From Chitinophagaceae bacterium (GTDB lineage Bacteria; Bacteroidota; Bacteroidia; Chitinophagales; Chitinophagaceae): DNA of 64,000 bases. The position numbers and the translations under genes were made by a program. The notes under the pieces were generated by a model, which was given only the letters and a program-made list of their open reading frames with translations, did not search any database and had not been told where the DNA came from. The DNA lies in the NCBI GenBank assembly GCA_019752045.1, contig JAIEMP010000012.1:153028-217027 (forward strand). Reading direction: 5' to 3'. Below, in pieces: positions 31,858 through 40,119 of the stretch. Numbering within the stretch: position 1 is the stretch's first letter; each line of letters starts with the position of its first letter.

Positions 31858-32997
31858 ATGCACTCTTCGACTATGCTCAGAATTGGTATCCTCGGCGGCG
31901 GACAATTAGGCCGTATGTTATTACAGGCAGCTGCAAATTATCCGGTTGAAACATTTGTTCTTGAAAACGATGAGCATTGCCCTGCAGCACATCTCTGTCA
32001 TCATTTTACAAAAGGCGACATTACAGATTTTGAAACTGTTTACAATTTCGGAAAAGGTCTTGATGCATTAACCATCGAAATTGAACGTGTAAATGTAGAA
32101 GCGCTTGAAAAATTAGAAGCAGAAGGAGTGAAAGTATTTCCAAAACCATCTGCACTTCGTATCATCAACAATAAAATTGAACAAAAGAAATTTTATCAGC
32201 AACATCATATCCCAACTGCAGAATTTATAATCACCCATAATAAAAGCGATCTCAAAACACATCTCTCCTTTTTACCTGCAGCGCACAAATTAGGCATAGG
32301 TGGTTATGATGGAAGAGGTGTAGAGCTATTAAGAAACGAAGCCGATCTTGAAAAAGGGTTTGATGAACCATCGGTTCTGGAAAAACTGGTGAATATTCAA
32401 ACAGAAATTGCTGTAATTGTTGCTGTGGCACAAAATGGAGAAACTACCATGTATCCCCCCGCCGAAATGGTGTTTGATCCACATTTAAATTTACTGGACT
32501 ATCAGATTTCGCCTGCTCAACTTTCTGAAAAAACATTGTGGAAAACAGAAGCCATTGCGATGGAACTTGTTCGCAAATTTAATTCGCCCGGCTTATTTGC
32601 TGTTGAACTGTTTGTAGATAAAAACGGCAATGTGCTGGTAAACGAAACTGCTCCCAGAGTACACAACAGCGGCCATCACAGTATTGAAGGTAATTACTCA
32701 TCGCAGTTTGACATGTTGTGGCGCATCATGCTGGGTTATCCGCTTGGTTGTACCGATGCTGTTTTACCTGCAGTGATCTTAAATATTATTGGTGAAAAAG
32801 GTTACAGTGGACCGGCTTATTATGAAGGACTGGAAGATGTATTAAAAATGGAACATGTATTTGTACACCTCTACGGAAAAGCACAAACAAAACCCGGACG
32901 TAAAATGGGCCATGCTACGGTTATAGGTAAAGATCGCAGCGAACTAACGTATAAAGCCAACCGTATTAAACATTTATTAAAAGTAAAAACGATCTGA
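31858..32997 (+). CDS. purK: 5-(carboxyamino)imidazole ribonucleotide synthase
   Basis: The 379-residue ATP-grasp enzyme carboxylates AIR in purine synthesis. Motifs are RIGILGGGQLGRMLLQAA, LTIEIERVNVEALEKLE, GIGGYDGRGVELL, and NETAPRVHNSGHHSIEG. The family usually starts at MRIGILGGGQLG; here seven extra residues (MHSSTML) precede it. They are encoded by CTCTTCGACTATGCTCAG, a degenerate copy of the repeat that flanks the GIY-YIG gene. The promoter box ends three bases before the first ATG, so that ATG is likely used. The partner gene purE lies 6 kb downstream. Confidence 0.94.
   Translation: MHSSTMLRIGILGGGQLGRMLLQAAANYPVETFVLENDEHCPAAHLCHHFTKGDITDFETVYNFGKGLDALTIEIERVNVEALEKLEAEGVKVFPKPSALRIINNKIEQKKFYQQHHIPTAEFIITHNKSDLKTHLSFLPAAHKLGIGGYDGRGVELLRNEADLEKGFDEPSVLEKLVNIQTEIAVIVAVAQNGETTMYPPAEMVFDPHLNLLDYQISPAQLSEKTLWKTEAIAMELVRKFNSPGLFAVELFVDKNGNVLVNETAPRVHNSGHHSIEGNYSSQFDMLWRIMLGYPLGCTDAVLPAVILNIIGEKGYSGPAYYEGLEDVLKMEHVFVHLYGKAQTKPGRKMGHATVIGKDRSELTYKANRIKHLLKVKTI
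31863..31880. repeat. Degenerate GAGCGGAGTCGAA-family repeat at the purK start
   Basis: CTCTTCGACTATGCTCAG resembles the minus-strand form CTTCGACTCCGCTCAG of this family. It encodes residues 2-8 of PurK. Confidence 0.6.
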
Positions 32998-33135
32998 TTC
33001 TCCCAACCTGATAAAGCTTCCCAAAGCTTTGCTGGGTTTGCCTTAACAATATTTCTGCACAACTGTTTTTACCACTCATCCATTGATGGCATGTACAAAA
33101 AGCTGATTGCTTAACTTTAGCGCATCTATAAACAC

Positions 33136-34182
33136 ATGAGAAGTATACAATTGATCGCAGTTGCTGCCATTCTAACGGCTGTAAGCTGCAAAGAGAAAAA
33201 AAATGCCGCACCCGCTGCTGCAGGCGGCCAGAGACAACAAGGCCCCATGGTTGTAGTTGGCTATATCGTTAAAACAGGATCGGTAAGCGAACCCTTGCAA
33301 TTACCCGGCTCTTTACTGCCCATGGAAGAAACCGAAATACATACCGAAGTAAGCGGCCGTGTAGTTGGTTTGTACATTAACGAAGGTGCTTCTGTAAACA
33401 AAGGTGCTTTGCTGGTAAAATTGTTTGATGGCGATCTGCAGGCGCAATTGAAAAAATTACAGGTACAATTACAAATTGCTGAAAAAACCGAAGAACGTAA
33501 CAAAGAGTTGCTGAAGATAAATGGTATCAGTCAGCAGGATTATGATCTCAGCTTTTTGCAGGTAAGTAACATTAATGCAGATATTGATTTACTAAAAACG
33601 AATATTTCGAAAACAGAAATCCGTGCACCCTTCAATGGCCGCATTGGGTTCAGAAATATTTCTACGGGTGCGTACATCACCCCGGCTACCATCATCTGTA
33701 ATATCCGCCAGGTAAACACACTCAAACTGCAGTTTAGTGTTCCGGAAAAATATACTTCTAAAATTAAGCAAGGGCAAATGATCTCTTTCTCTACAGACGG
33801 AAGTGCTAAAAAGTTTCTTGCAAAAGTGTATGCAACAGAATCTACAGTTAGTGAAACCACACGTGGTATGAATGTACGCTGTGTTGTTCAGCAAAGCAAC
33901 ACATCACTTGTTGCCGGCGGTTTTGCAAAGGTTGATATGGATTTTGCACGGAATGATGCTGCTATACTTGTACCATCACAAGCCATTCTACCGCAGGCAA
34001 GAAGTAAAAAACTGATCTTATACAAAGATGGCATCGCCAAATTTGTGGATGTGCAAACAGGCATCCGTGATTCTGCAAACATTGAAATACTGAGTGGAGT
34101 AAAACCCGGCGATACCATTGTTACAACCGGTTTGCTTGGTTTAAGACCTGAAGCAAAAATCAAACTTTCAAAAGTGAACTAG
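33136..34182 (+). CDS. RND efflux periplasmic adaptor (membrane fusion) lipoprotein
   Basis: The 348-residue protein has a lipobox (LTAVSCKEKK). The membrane-fusion architecture follows: a lipoyl half TEVSGRVVGLYINEGASVNK, an alpha-hairpin (about residues 105-160), KTEIRAPFNGRIGFRNISTG, a beta-barrel FSVPEKYTSKIKQGQMISF, and a proximal domain to ILSGVKPGDTIVTTGL. It links the inner-membrane pump to the TolC channel. The pump gene starts 2 bp downstream, and the three genes form one operon. Confidence 0.93.
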   Translation: MRSIQLIAVAAILTAVSCKEKKNAAPAAAGGQRQQGPMVVVGYIVKTGSVSEPLQLPGSLLPMEETEIHTEVSGRVVGLYINEGASVNKGALLVKLFDGDLQAQLKKLQVQLQIAEKTEERNKELLKINGISQQDYDLSFLQVSNINADIDLLKTNISKTEIRAPFNGRIGFRNISTGAYITPATIICNIRQVNTLKLQFSVPEKYTSKIKQGQMISFSTDGSAKKFLAKVYATESTVSETTRGMNVRCVVQQSNTSLVAGGFAKVDMDFARNDAAILVPSQAILPQARSKKLILYKDGIAKFVDVQTGIRDSANIEILSGVKPGDTIVTTGLLGLRPEAKIKLSKVN

Positions 34183-34184
34183 TT

Positions 34185-37100
34185 ATGACGATCAGCGAAC
34201 TGAGTTTGAAACGACCTGTTCTGGCAATTGTAATGAACATCCTCATTATATTGTTTGGAGTCATTGGTTTTCGTTTTTTAGGTATCAGAGATTATCCTGC
34301 CATTGATCCGCCCAATATCAGCGTACGTACATCATACCCCGGTGCTAATGCCGATGTTATTGAATCGCAGATTACCGAACCATTAGAGAAATCAATCAAT
34401 GGTATTGCAGGTGTAAAAAATATTACCAGCAGCAGCAGCCAGGGCAACAGCAATATTAATGTAGAGTTTGAACTGGGTTTTAATTTAGAAGAAGCGGCTA
34501 ACGATGTGCGGGATAAGGTTTCACAAACGGTACGCTCCTTACCTTCTGATCTGGATGCACCGCCTGTTGTTACAAAAGCCGATGCCAGCAGCGATCCTAT
34601 TCTTTCCATGACGATCCAGAGTGAGAGCCGTAATCCATTACAGGTTACAGAGTATGCAACCAACAATTTACTGGAACGCATACAAACAATTCCGGGTGTA
34701 AGTACCGTAAACATCTGGGGCGAAAAAAGATATGCAATGCGTATCTGGTTTCAGCCCGAAAAACTGCTGGCATACAACTTAACAGCAAGGGATGTACAAA
34801 GTGCGCTGCTCCGTGAAAATATAGAACTGCCATCCGGAAAAATTTCGGGCGATAACACAGAGCTAACAGTAAGAACATTTGGACGTTTAAATACAGAAGA
34901 GGATTTCAACAACCTCATCATTAAAAATATTGGCGGCCGTGATATTAAACTTAACGATGTAGGTTATGCCATCCTTGGGCCGGAGAATGAAGAAAGTGTG
35001 TTGAAAGAAGGCGGCATTCCCATGATTGCATTAGCCATTGTACCGCAACCGGGAAGTAACTACATTGCCATTGCCGATGAATTTTATAAACGTTATGAAC
35101 AGATAAAAAAAGAAGTACCGGCAGATATTAAACTGGACATTGGTTTAGATCAAACACAGTTTGTTCGAAAATCCATTTCTGAAGTACAGGAAACACTTGT
35201 ACTTGCTTTTGGATTAGTTGTACTTATTATCTTCCTGTTCTTCCGTGACTGGCTGGTAGCCATCAGACCATTAATAGATATACCTGTTTCATTGATCGGC
35301 GCATTCTTTATTATGTACCTCTCGGGCTTTACCATTAACGTACTTACATTGCTGGCAATCGTATTGGCAACCGGTCTGGTGGTGGATGATGGTATTGTTG
35401 TTACAGAAAATATTTTTAAGAAAATGGAACAGGGCATGGATAAATATAAAGCTGCCCGTGAAGGTTCAAAAGAAATTTATTTTGCTGTAATTGCAACATC
35501 TATAACGCTTGCAGTGGTTTTCTTACCAATCATTTTCTTAGAAGGTTTTGTAGGCCGCTTGTTCCGTGAGTTTGGTATTGTGGTAGCAGGTGCGGTGTTG
35601 ATCTCCGCTTTTGTATCGCTTACATTAACACCTGTTCTTAACGTGTATCTTACACGTAAAGGCGGTCATTCGCATGGTTGGTTTTACCGGGTAACAGAAC
35701 CATTCTTTACAGGAATGGAAAATGGATATAACCGTTTGCTGCGTGGTTTTATGAAAGCCAGATGGATTTCATTTATTATTCTCGGCGTGTGTTTTGCCAT
35801 GATCTATTTTATAGGAGGCAATTTGCAAAGTGAATTAGCCCCAATGGAAGACCGCAGCCAGTTTCGTTTGCAGGTAAGTGCACCTGAAGGAACCAGTTAT
35901 GATGCAATGGATCAATACATTGACAAATTAGTAAAACTTGTACGGGACAGTGTTCCGGAAAATAAAGTACTGATCTCTGTTACAGCTCCCGGTTTTACAG
36001 GTTCAGGATCTGTAAACAGTGGCTTTGTACGTTGCCTCTTAACTCCACCAAATGAAAGAGACCGTTCCCAACAACAGATTGTTGATGTAATTACACGCAA
36101 CCTCCCAAGGTTTAATGAAGGAAGAGCATTTGCCATACAGGAGCAAACCATTTCAGTAAACAGACGAGGAGGTTTACCGGTTCAGTTTGTGTTGCAGAAT
36201 AATAATTTTGATAAACTGAAAGATTTGCTGCCGAAATTTTTAGAAGAAGCACAAAAAAATCCTGTGTTTGCAGGTGTAGATGCAGATCTTAAATTTAATA
36301 AACCGGAATTACGTTTAAATATAGATCGCTTAAAAGCAAGCGAACTGGGTGTAAGTGTTACGGATATTTCTGAAATGCTGCAGCTCTCGTTGAGTAACCG
36401 CCGTCTGGGTTATTTTATTAAAGACGGCAAACAATATCAGGTAATAGGTCAGGTGTTGCGTGATGACAGAGATGCACCAACCGATCTTAAAAATTTATTT
36501 ATTCGCAATACAGCCGGGCAAATGATTTCCATTGATCAGTTTGTTTCTTTTACAGAAGAAACCACTCCGCCAACGCTGTATCATTTTAACCGTTACAAAT
36601 CAGCCACCATCAGTGCAGGTTTAGCTCCCGGTAAAACCATTGGAGACGGTATAGAAGCCATGAATGCTATTGCAGATAAATTACTGGATGAATCTTTTAA
36701 CACTGCTCTCTCCGGTAACTCCAGAGATTTTGCAGAAAGCAGCGGCAATACGTTTTTTGCTTTTGGATTGGCTTTAATTCTTATCTTTTTAGTTCTTGCA
36801 GCACAGTTTGAAAGTTTCATTGATCCGTTAGTGATTATGTTTACTGTACCGTTAGCTATAGCAGGTGCTGTATTTTCATTATGGTTGTTCGACCAGACGA
36901 TCAATATTTTTTCGCAGATTGGTATGATTATGCTCATTGGTCTTGTAACCAAGAATGGTATTTTGATTGTAGAATTTGCCAATCAAAAGAAACAGGCGGG
37001 TATGCTAAAAAAGCCGGCGGTTATTGAAGCAGCCACTATGCGTTTGCGCCCCATCCTGATGACGAGTTTAGCCATGAGTCTTGGTGCTTTACCACTTGCA

Positions 37101-37283
37101 CTGTCGTTAGGTGCTGCATCAACCAGCCGTATTCCGTTAGGTATTGTTATTGTAGGTGGAATTATGTTTTCTCTGATACTTACACTGTTTGTAATTCCGG
37201 CCATGTATTCGTACCTGTCATCCAAAAAAATTAAAGTACATGAAGAAGAAACTGAAACTGTTATTACTAAGCTGTCTGATTAA
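34185..37283 (+). CDS. RND-family multidrug efflux permease (AcrB/HAE1-like)
   Basis: The 1032-residue pump has the normal length and 12-helix RND layout. Motifs include SLKRPVLAIVMNILIILFGV at the N-terminus, SYPGANADVIESQITEPLE, the helix-4 proton-relay region ATGLVVDDGIVVTENIF, and RLRPILMTSLAMSLGALPL near the end. It drives drug or metabolite export by proton antiport. Its 3' end overlaps the TolC-family gene by 44 bp, which suggests translational coupling. The substrate range cannot be read; the HAE1 group is favoured over heavy-metal pumps. Confidence 0.94.
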   Translation: MTISELSLKRPVLAIVMNILIILFGVIGFRFLGIRDYPAIDPPNISVRTSYPGANADVIESQITEPLEKSINGIAGVKNITSSSSQGNSNINVEFELGFNLEEAANDVRDKVSQTVRSLPSDLDAPPVVTKADASSDPILSMTIQSESRNPLQVTEYATNNLLERIQTIPGVSTVNIWGEKRYAMRIWFQPEKLLAYNLTARDVQSALLRENIELPSGKISGDNTELTVRTFGRLNTEEDFNNLIIKNIGGRDIKLNDVGYAILGPENEESVLKEGGIPMIALAIVPQPGSNYIAIADEFYKRYEQIKKEVPADIKLDIGLDQTQFVRKSISEVQETLVLAFGLVVLIIFLFFRDWLVAIRPLIDIPVSLIGAFFIMYLSGFTINVLTLLAIVLATGLVVDDGIVVTENIFKKMEQGMDKYKAAREGSKEIYFAVIATSITLAVVFLPIIFLEGFVGRLFREFGIVVAGAVLISAFVSLTLTPVLNVYLTRKGGHSHGWFYRVTEPFFTGMENGYNRLLRGFMKARWISFIILGVCFAMIYFIGGNLQSELAPMEDRSQFRLQVSAPEGTSYDAMDQYIDKLVKLVRDSVPENKVLISVTAPGFTGSGSVNSGFVRCLLTPPNERDRSQQQIVDVITRNLPRFNEGRAFAIQEQTISVNRRGGLPVQFVLQNNNFDKLKDLLPKFLEEAQKNPVFAGVDADLKFNKPELRLNIDRLKASELGVSVTDISEMLQLSLSNRRLGYFIKDGKQYQVIGQVLRDDRDAPTDLKNLFIRNTAGQMISIDQFVSFTEETTPPTLYHFNRYKSATISAGLAPGKTIGDGIEAMNAIADKLLDESFNTALSGNSRDFAESSGNTFFAFGLALILIFLVLAAQFESFIDPLVIMFTVPLAIAGAVFSLWLFDQTINIFSQIGMIMLIGLVTKNGILIVEFANQKKQAGMLKKPAVIEAATMRLRPILMTSLAMSLGALPLALSLGAASTSRIPLGIVIVGGIMFSLILTLFVIPAMYSYLSSKKIKVHEEETETVITKLSD

Positions 37284-38553
37284 TACTATTGCGTTTGCTC
37301 AAACATCTACTAAACTCACTCTGGAAGAAGCGATTCAAATTGCTCTGGAAAAGAATTTTGACGTGGTGATAGAAAAAAACAGTCAGCAAATAGGACAGAT
37401 CAATAATAATTGGGGAACTGCAGGTCTTTGGCCCAACATCACGCTGAACTCAACAGCAGGAATTGCCTCAAACAATCTGGAACAACAATTAGCCAACGGT
37501 ACAACCATTAAACGCAATGGTGCAATACTTCGAAACATTAACGCTGGTCTTGCCGTGAGTTGGCGTGTGTTTGATGGCATGCGGATGTTTGCAACAAAGA
37601 AACGACTGGAAGAACTGGAACTGATGGGTGAACTCAGTTTCCGACGTCAGTTAAACGCAACTGTATTTGATGTAATTGCAGCTTATTACCAGATTGTACA
37701 ACTCAATCAACAGAAAAAAGCATTGCAGGAAACCATATTGTTTTTTGAAGAACGGAAACAAATTGCAGAGAGTCGGTTTACCATTGGCACTGCTCCTAAA
37801 ACAGATTTCTTACAAGCTCAGGTTGATTTAAATCAGCAAAAAGGAAACCTGCTGGTGATTGAAAATAACATACGTGTTGCAAAATCGAATTTCAATTTTT
37901 TACTTGCACGTACACCTGAAACTTCATTTGATGTACAGGAAGCTATTACTACAGATGCAGCCGTGAACTTTACTTCGCTTCAGCAAAAAGCACAAACTGA
38001 TAATTATGATTTGCTGATGGCACAAAGTAATCTTTCGGTGCTTGTGCAACAAAAACGTGAAGTGATTGCACAACGTTTACCTGCTGTTACATTAAATGGA
38101 AATTTTAACCTGGCGCAAAGCAGGAATGATGCAGGTTTTACATTGTTTAACCGCAACCTTGGACCAAACGGTAATATCGGTTTAGCCATTCCTATTTTTC
38201 AGGGAGGTAATATTAAGCGACAGGAACGGGTGGCTGATATCAGCATTAAAAATCAACAGGTAGTGATTGATCGTTTAAAGAACCAGGTAAACACCAGTCT
38301 GGTGAATGCTTATTACAATTTTCAAAATGCAAATAATCTTGTTGATCTTGAAAAAAGCACCTTGCTGCTGATACAGGAAAATAATGTAATTGCAACTGAG
38401 CGTTTCCGTAAGCTGGCTATCACTTCCATTGAATTAAGACAGGTGCAGATAGATTATATTAATGGACAAACACGTTACATCAACGCATTGTACATGGCCA
38501 AGCTTGCTGAAGCAGAGATGAAATTGCTGGCGGGAGATTTGAGGAGACTTTAG
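37240..38553 (+). CDS. TolC-family outer membrane efflux protein
   Basis: The 437-residue protein starts with a signal peptide (KLKLLLLSCLINTIAFAQ) and has two OEP repeats. The first includes LTLEEAIQIALEKNFDVVIE and LNQQKKALQETILFFEERKQ with AESRFTIGTAPKTDFLQAQ. The second has matching helices ending in LRQVQIDYINGQTRYINALY. It completes the tripartite efflux pump. The start lies inside the permease gene in another frame. The stop codon touches a repeat that begins the four-helix-bundle unit. Confidence 0.92.
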   Translation: MKKKLKLLLLSCLINTIAFAQTSTKLTLEEAIQIALEKNFDVVIEKNSQQIGQINNNWGTAGLWPNITLNSTAGIASNNLEQQLANGTTIKRNGAILRNINAGLAVSWRVFDGMRMFATKKRLEELELMGELSFRRQLNATVFDVIAAYYQIVQLNQQKKALQETILFFEERKQIAESRFTIGTAPKTDFLQAQVDLNQQKGNLLVIENNIRVAKSNFNFLLARTPETSFDVQEAITTDAAVNFTSLQQKAQTDNYDLLMAQSNLSVLVQQKREVIAQRLPAVTLNGNFNLAQSRNDAGFTLFNRNLGPNGNIGLAIPIFQGGNIKRQERVADISIKNQQVVIDRLKNQVNTSLVNAYYNFQNANNLVDLEKSTLLLIQENNVIATERFRKLAITSIELRQVQIDYINGQTRYINALYMAKLAEAEMKLLAGDLRRL

Positions 38554-39037
38554 TTTGTAGCTGACAGTTTGTAGTTTATAGTTTGTAGTTTTGGGCAAAC
38601 CTAAACTACTATGGCTACCATCACTAAGTTTGAAGAGCTGGACATGTGGCAAAAAGCAAGAAGCCTGTCAAAAGACATTTTTCTTTATATCGAAGAAGGG
38701 GGATTTAAAAAAGATTACAAATTAATAGATCAGATTAATGCTGCAAGTGGTTCAATCATGGATAATATTGCAGAAGGGTTTGAACGAAGCAGCAAATTAG
38801 AATTCATCAACTTTCTTTCTTATTCAAAAGGCTCAGCAGGTGAAGTAAAATCACAATTATACAGAGCCCATGATAGAAATTATCTTTCAGAAGAAAAATT
38901 TCAACATCTTTACGACAGAGCAGATGAAATCACAAAGATGACAACTTCATTTATAGCTTACTTAAATCAAGCAACAGTAAAAGGTCAAAAATTTAAAGAC
39001 AGACTGTAATGGAAACTACAAACCACAAACTACAAAC
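38554..39037. mobile_element. Putative one-gene mobile unit: four-helix-bundle gene between inverted ACTACAAAC repeats
   Basis: The left side (38554-38592) has three GTTTGTAG-type units. The right side (39013-39037) has the complementary ACTACAAACCACAAAC order. The single gene fills the interior. The unit lies between the TolC gene and purE, touching both. A solo copy lies at 8331-8372. Confidence 0.5.
38611..39009 (+). CDS. Four-helix-bundle protein (23S rRNA intervening-sequence family)
   Basis: The 132-residue protein matches the S23/IVP family: [59 protein letters not shown] and a last helix [18 protein letters not shown]. Relatives are encoded in intervening sequences of 23S rRNA genes, where complementary repeats flank the ORF, and the Avd proteins of diversity-generating retroelements share the fold. 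This copy is not in an rRNA gene, yet repeats still flank it. Function is unknown; nucleic acid binding is suspected. Confidence 0.88.
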   Translation: MATITKFEELDMWQKARSLSKDIFLYIEEGGFKKDYKLIDQINAASGSIMDNIAEGFERSSKLEFINFLSYSKGSAGEVKSQLYRAHDRNYLSEEKFQHLYDRADEITKMTTSFIAYLNQATVKGQKFKDRL

Positions 39038-39041
39038 GATT

Positions 39042-39545
39042 ATGGTCGGAATTATCATGGGCAGCGACAGCGATTTATCCGTTATGCAACCTGCTGCTGA
39101 AATCTTAAAAGAATTCGGCATCAGCTATGAGCTTACAGTTGTATCAGCACACAGAACTCCGCAACGGATGCTGGATTATGCACAAACTGCCAAAGAAAGA
39201 GGATTGAAAGTGATCATTGCCGGAGCAGGCGGTGCAGCACATTTGCCGGGCATGGTTGCAAGTATTACATCGTTACCTGTTATTGGTGTTCCCGTAAAAT
39301 CATCCAACTCCATTGACGGGTGGGACAGCATTCTTTCTATTTTACAAATGCCCAATGGTGTGCCTGTTGCAACAGTTGCATTAAATGCAGGGAAAAATGC
39401 AGGTATCCTGGCTGCAGAAATTATCGGCACGTTTGATGAAACCATTTCTCAAAAAGTAGCAGCTTATAAAAATAATATGAAAGATGAAGTGATTGCGAAG
39501 GTTGACAAACTGAAAAGTGAAGGTTGGGAAAATAAGTTTGATTGA
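39042..39545 (+). CDS. purE: N5-carboxyaminoimidazole ribonucleotide mutase
   Basis: The enzyme moves the carboxylate made by PurK to give 4-carboxy-AIR. The signature [20 protein letters not shown] opens the protein, followed by [17 protein letters not shown] and [19 protein letters not shown] choose the ATG at 39042, where the family begins. An in-frame ATG at 39009 adds 11 residues ([11 protein letters not shown]) encoded by the ACTACAAAC repeat and overlaps the stop of the upstream gene. Translation from 39009 is possible by coupling. Confidence 0.93.
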   Translation: MVGIIMGSDSDLSVMQPAAEILKEFGISYELTVVSAHRTPQRMLDYAQTAKERGLKVIIAGAGGAAHLPGMVASITSLPVIGVPVKSSNSIDGWDSILSILQMPNGVPVATVALNAGKNAGILAAEIIGTFDETISQKVAAYKNNMKDEVIAKVDKLKSEGWENKFD

Positions 39546-39578
39546 TGACGTCTTTAAAAAATAGTTTAAATTTAAGCT

Positions 39579-39776
39579 ATGAAAAAGTATGAAGTTTTTG
39601 TTGATGATGAAAAAGCCGAAGAACTTACCTCTCTTCTAAAAAAACTTCCCTATGTTAAAGAGGTGAAAGAAAGTGAACAGTTAACTGACCTATATACGCT
39701 TGCCTCAGAAAAATCATTAAGTGAAGATTGGTTGCTGAACGAAGATGATGCTCTTCAAAAGCTTTACGGGAAATGA
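39579..39776 (+). CDS. Antitoxin-like protein preceding a MazF-type toxin
   Basis: The 65-residue acidic protein begins MKKYEVFVDDEKAEELTSLL, has LPYVKEVKES, and ends EDWLLNEDDALQKLYGK. It overlaps the toxin gene by four bases (ATGA), a typical toxin-antitoxin arrangement. The C-terminal half is acidic, as expected for a toxin-binding tail. No classic AbrB, RHH or HTH DNA-binding motif is obvious. The assignment depends mainly on context. Confidence 0.75.
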   Translation: MKKYEVFVDDEKAEELTSLLKKLPYVKEVKESEQLTDLYTLASEKSLSEDWLLNEDDALQKLYGK

Positions 39777-40111
39777 CTTATAAAAGAGGAGATATCGTTT
39801 GGGTAAAATTTCCTTTCAGCGACAGCAACACGATGAAATTAAGACCTGCACTCGTTATATCAAACAACCTTGTGAACAAGACAGGAGACCACCTCCTGAT
39901 GCAAATAACCTCGGTGATTAAAAAAGACGTTTTATCTCTGACTATAAAAGATAGTGACTATGTTGAAACTCCGCTTTTAAAACAAAGTGAACTCAGAATA
40001 CATAAAATTTTCATACTGAATGAAACATTGATTGAGGAAAAAATAACATCGGTTTCATCACATTTTATGAATGTTGCAGTGGAACAACTACTGAAACTAA
40101 TTCAAGCTTAA
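39773..40111 (+). CDS. MazF/PemK-family mRNA interferase toxin
   Basis: The 112-residue protein has the CcdB/PemK fold signatures: YKRGDIVWVKFPFSDSNTMK, LRPALVISNN, LLMQITSVI and the C-terminal SELRIHKIFILNETLI. MazF toxins cleave single-stranded RNA at short motifs and are neutralised by the upstream product. It is coupled to that gene by an ATGA overlap and is convergent with bshC. Activity is inferred. Confidence 0.88.
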   Translation: MTYKRGDIVWVKFPFSDSNTMKLRPALVISNNLVNKTGDHLLMQITSVIKKDVLSLTIKDSDYVETPLLKQSELRIHKIFILNETLIEEKITSVSSHFMNVAVEQLLKLIQA

Positions 40112-40119
40112 AAAAAAGA

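Noticed and set aside
39579..40111. Toxin-antitoxin pair as part of the four-helix-bundle unit
   Set aside because: It lies beyond purE and has no flanking repeats of that family; it is an ordinary coupled pair.
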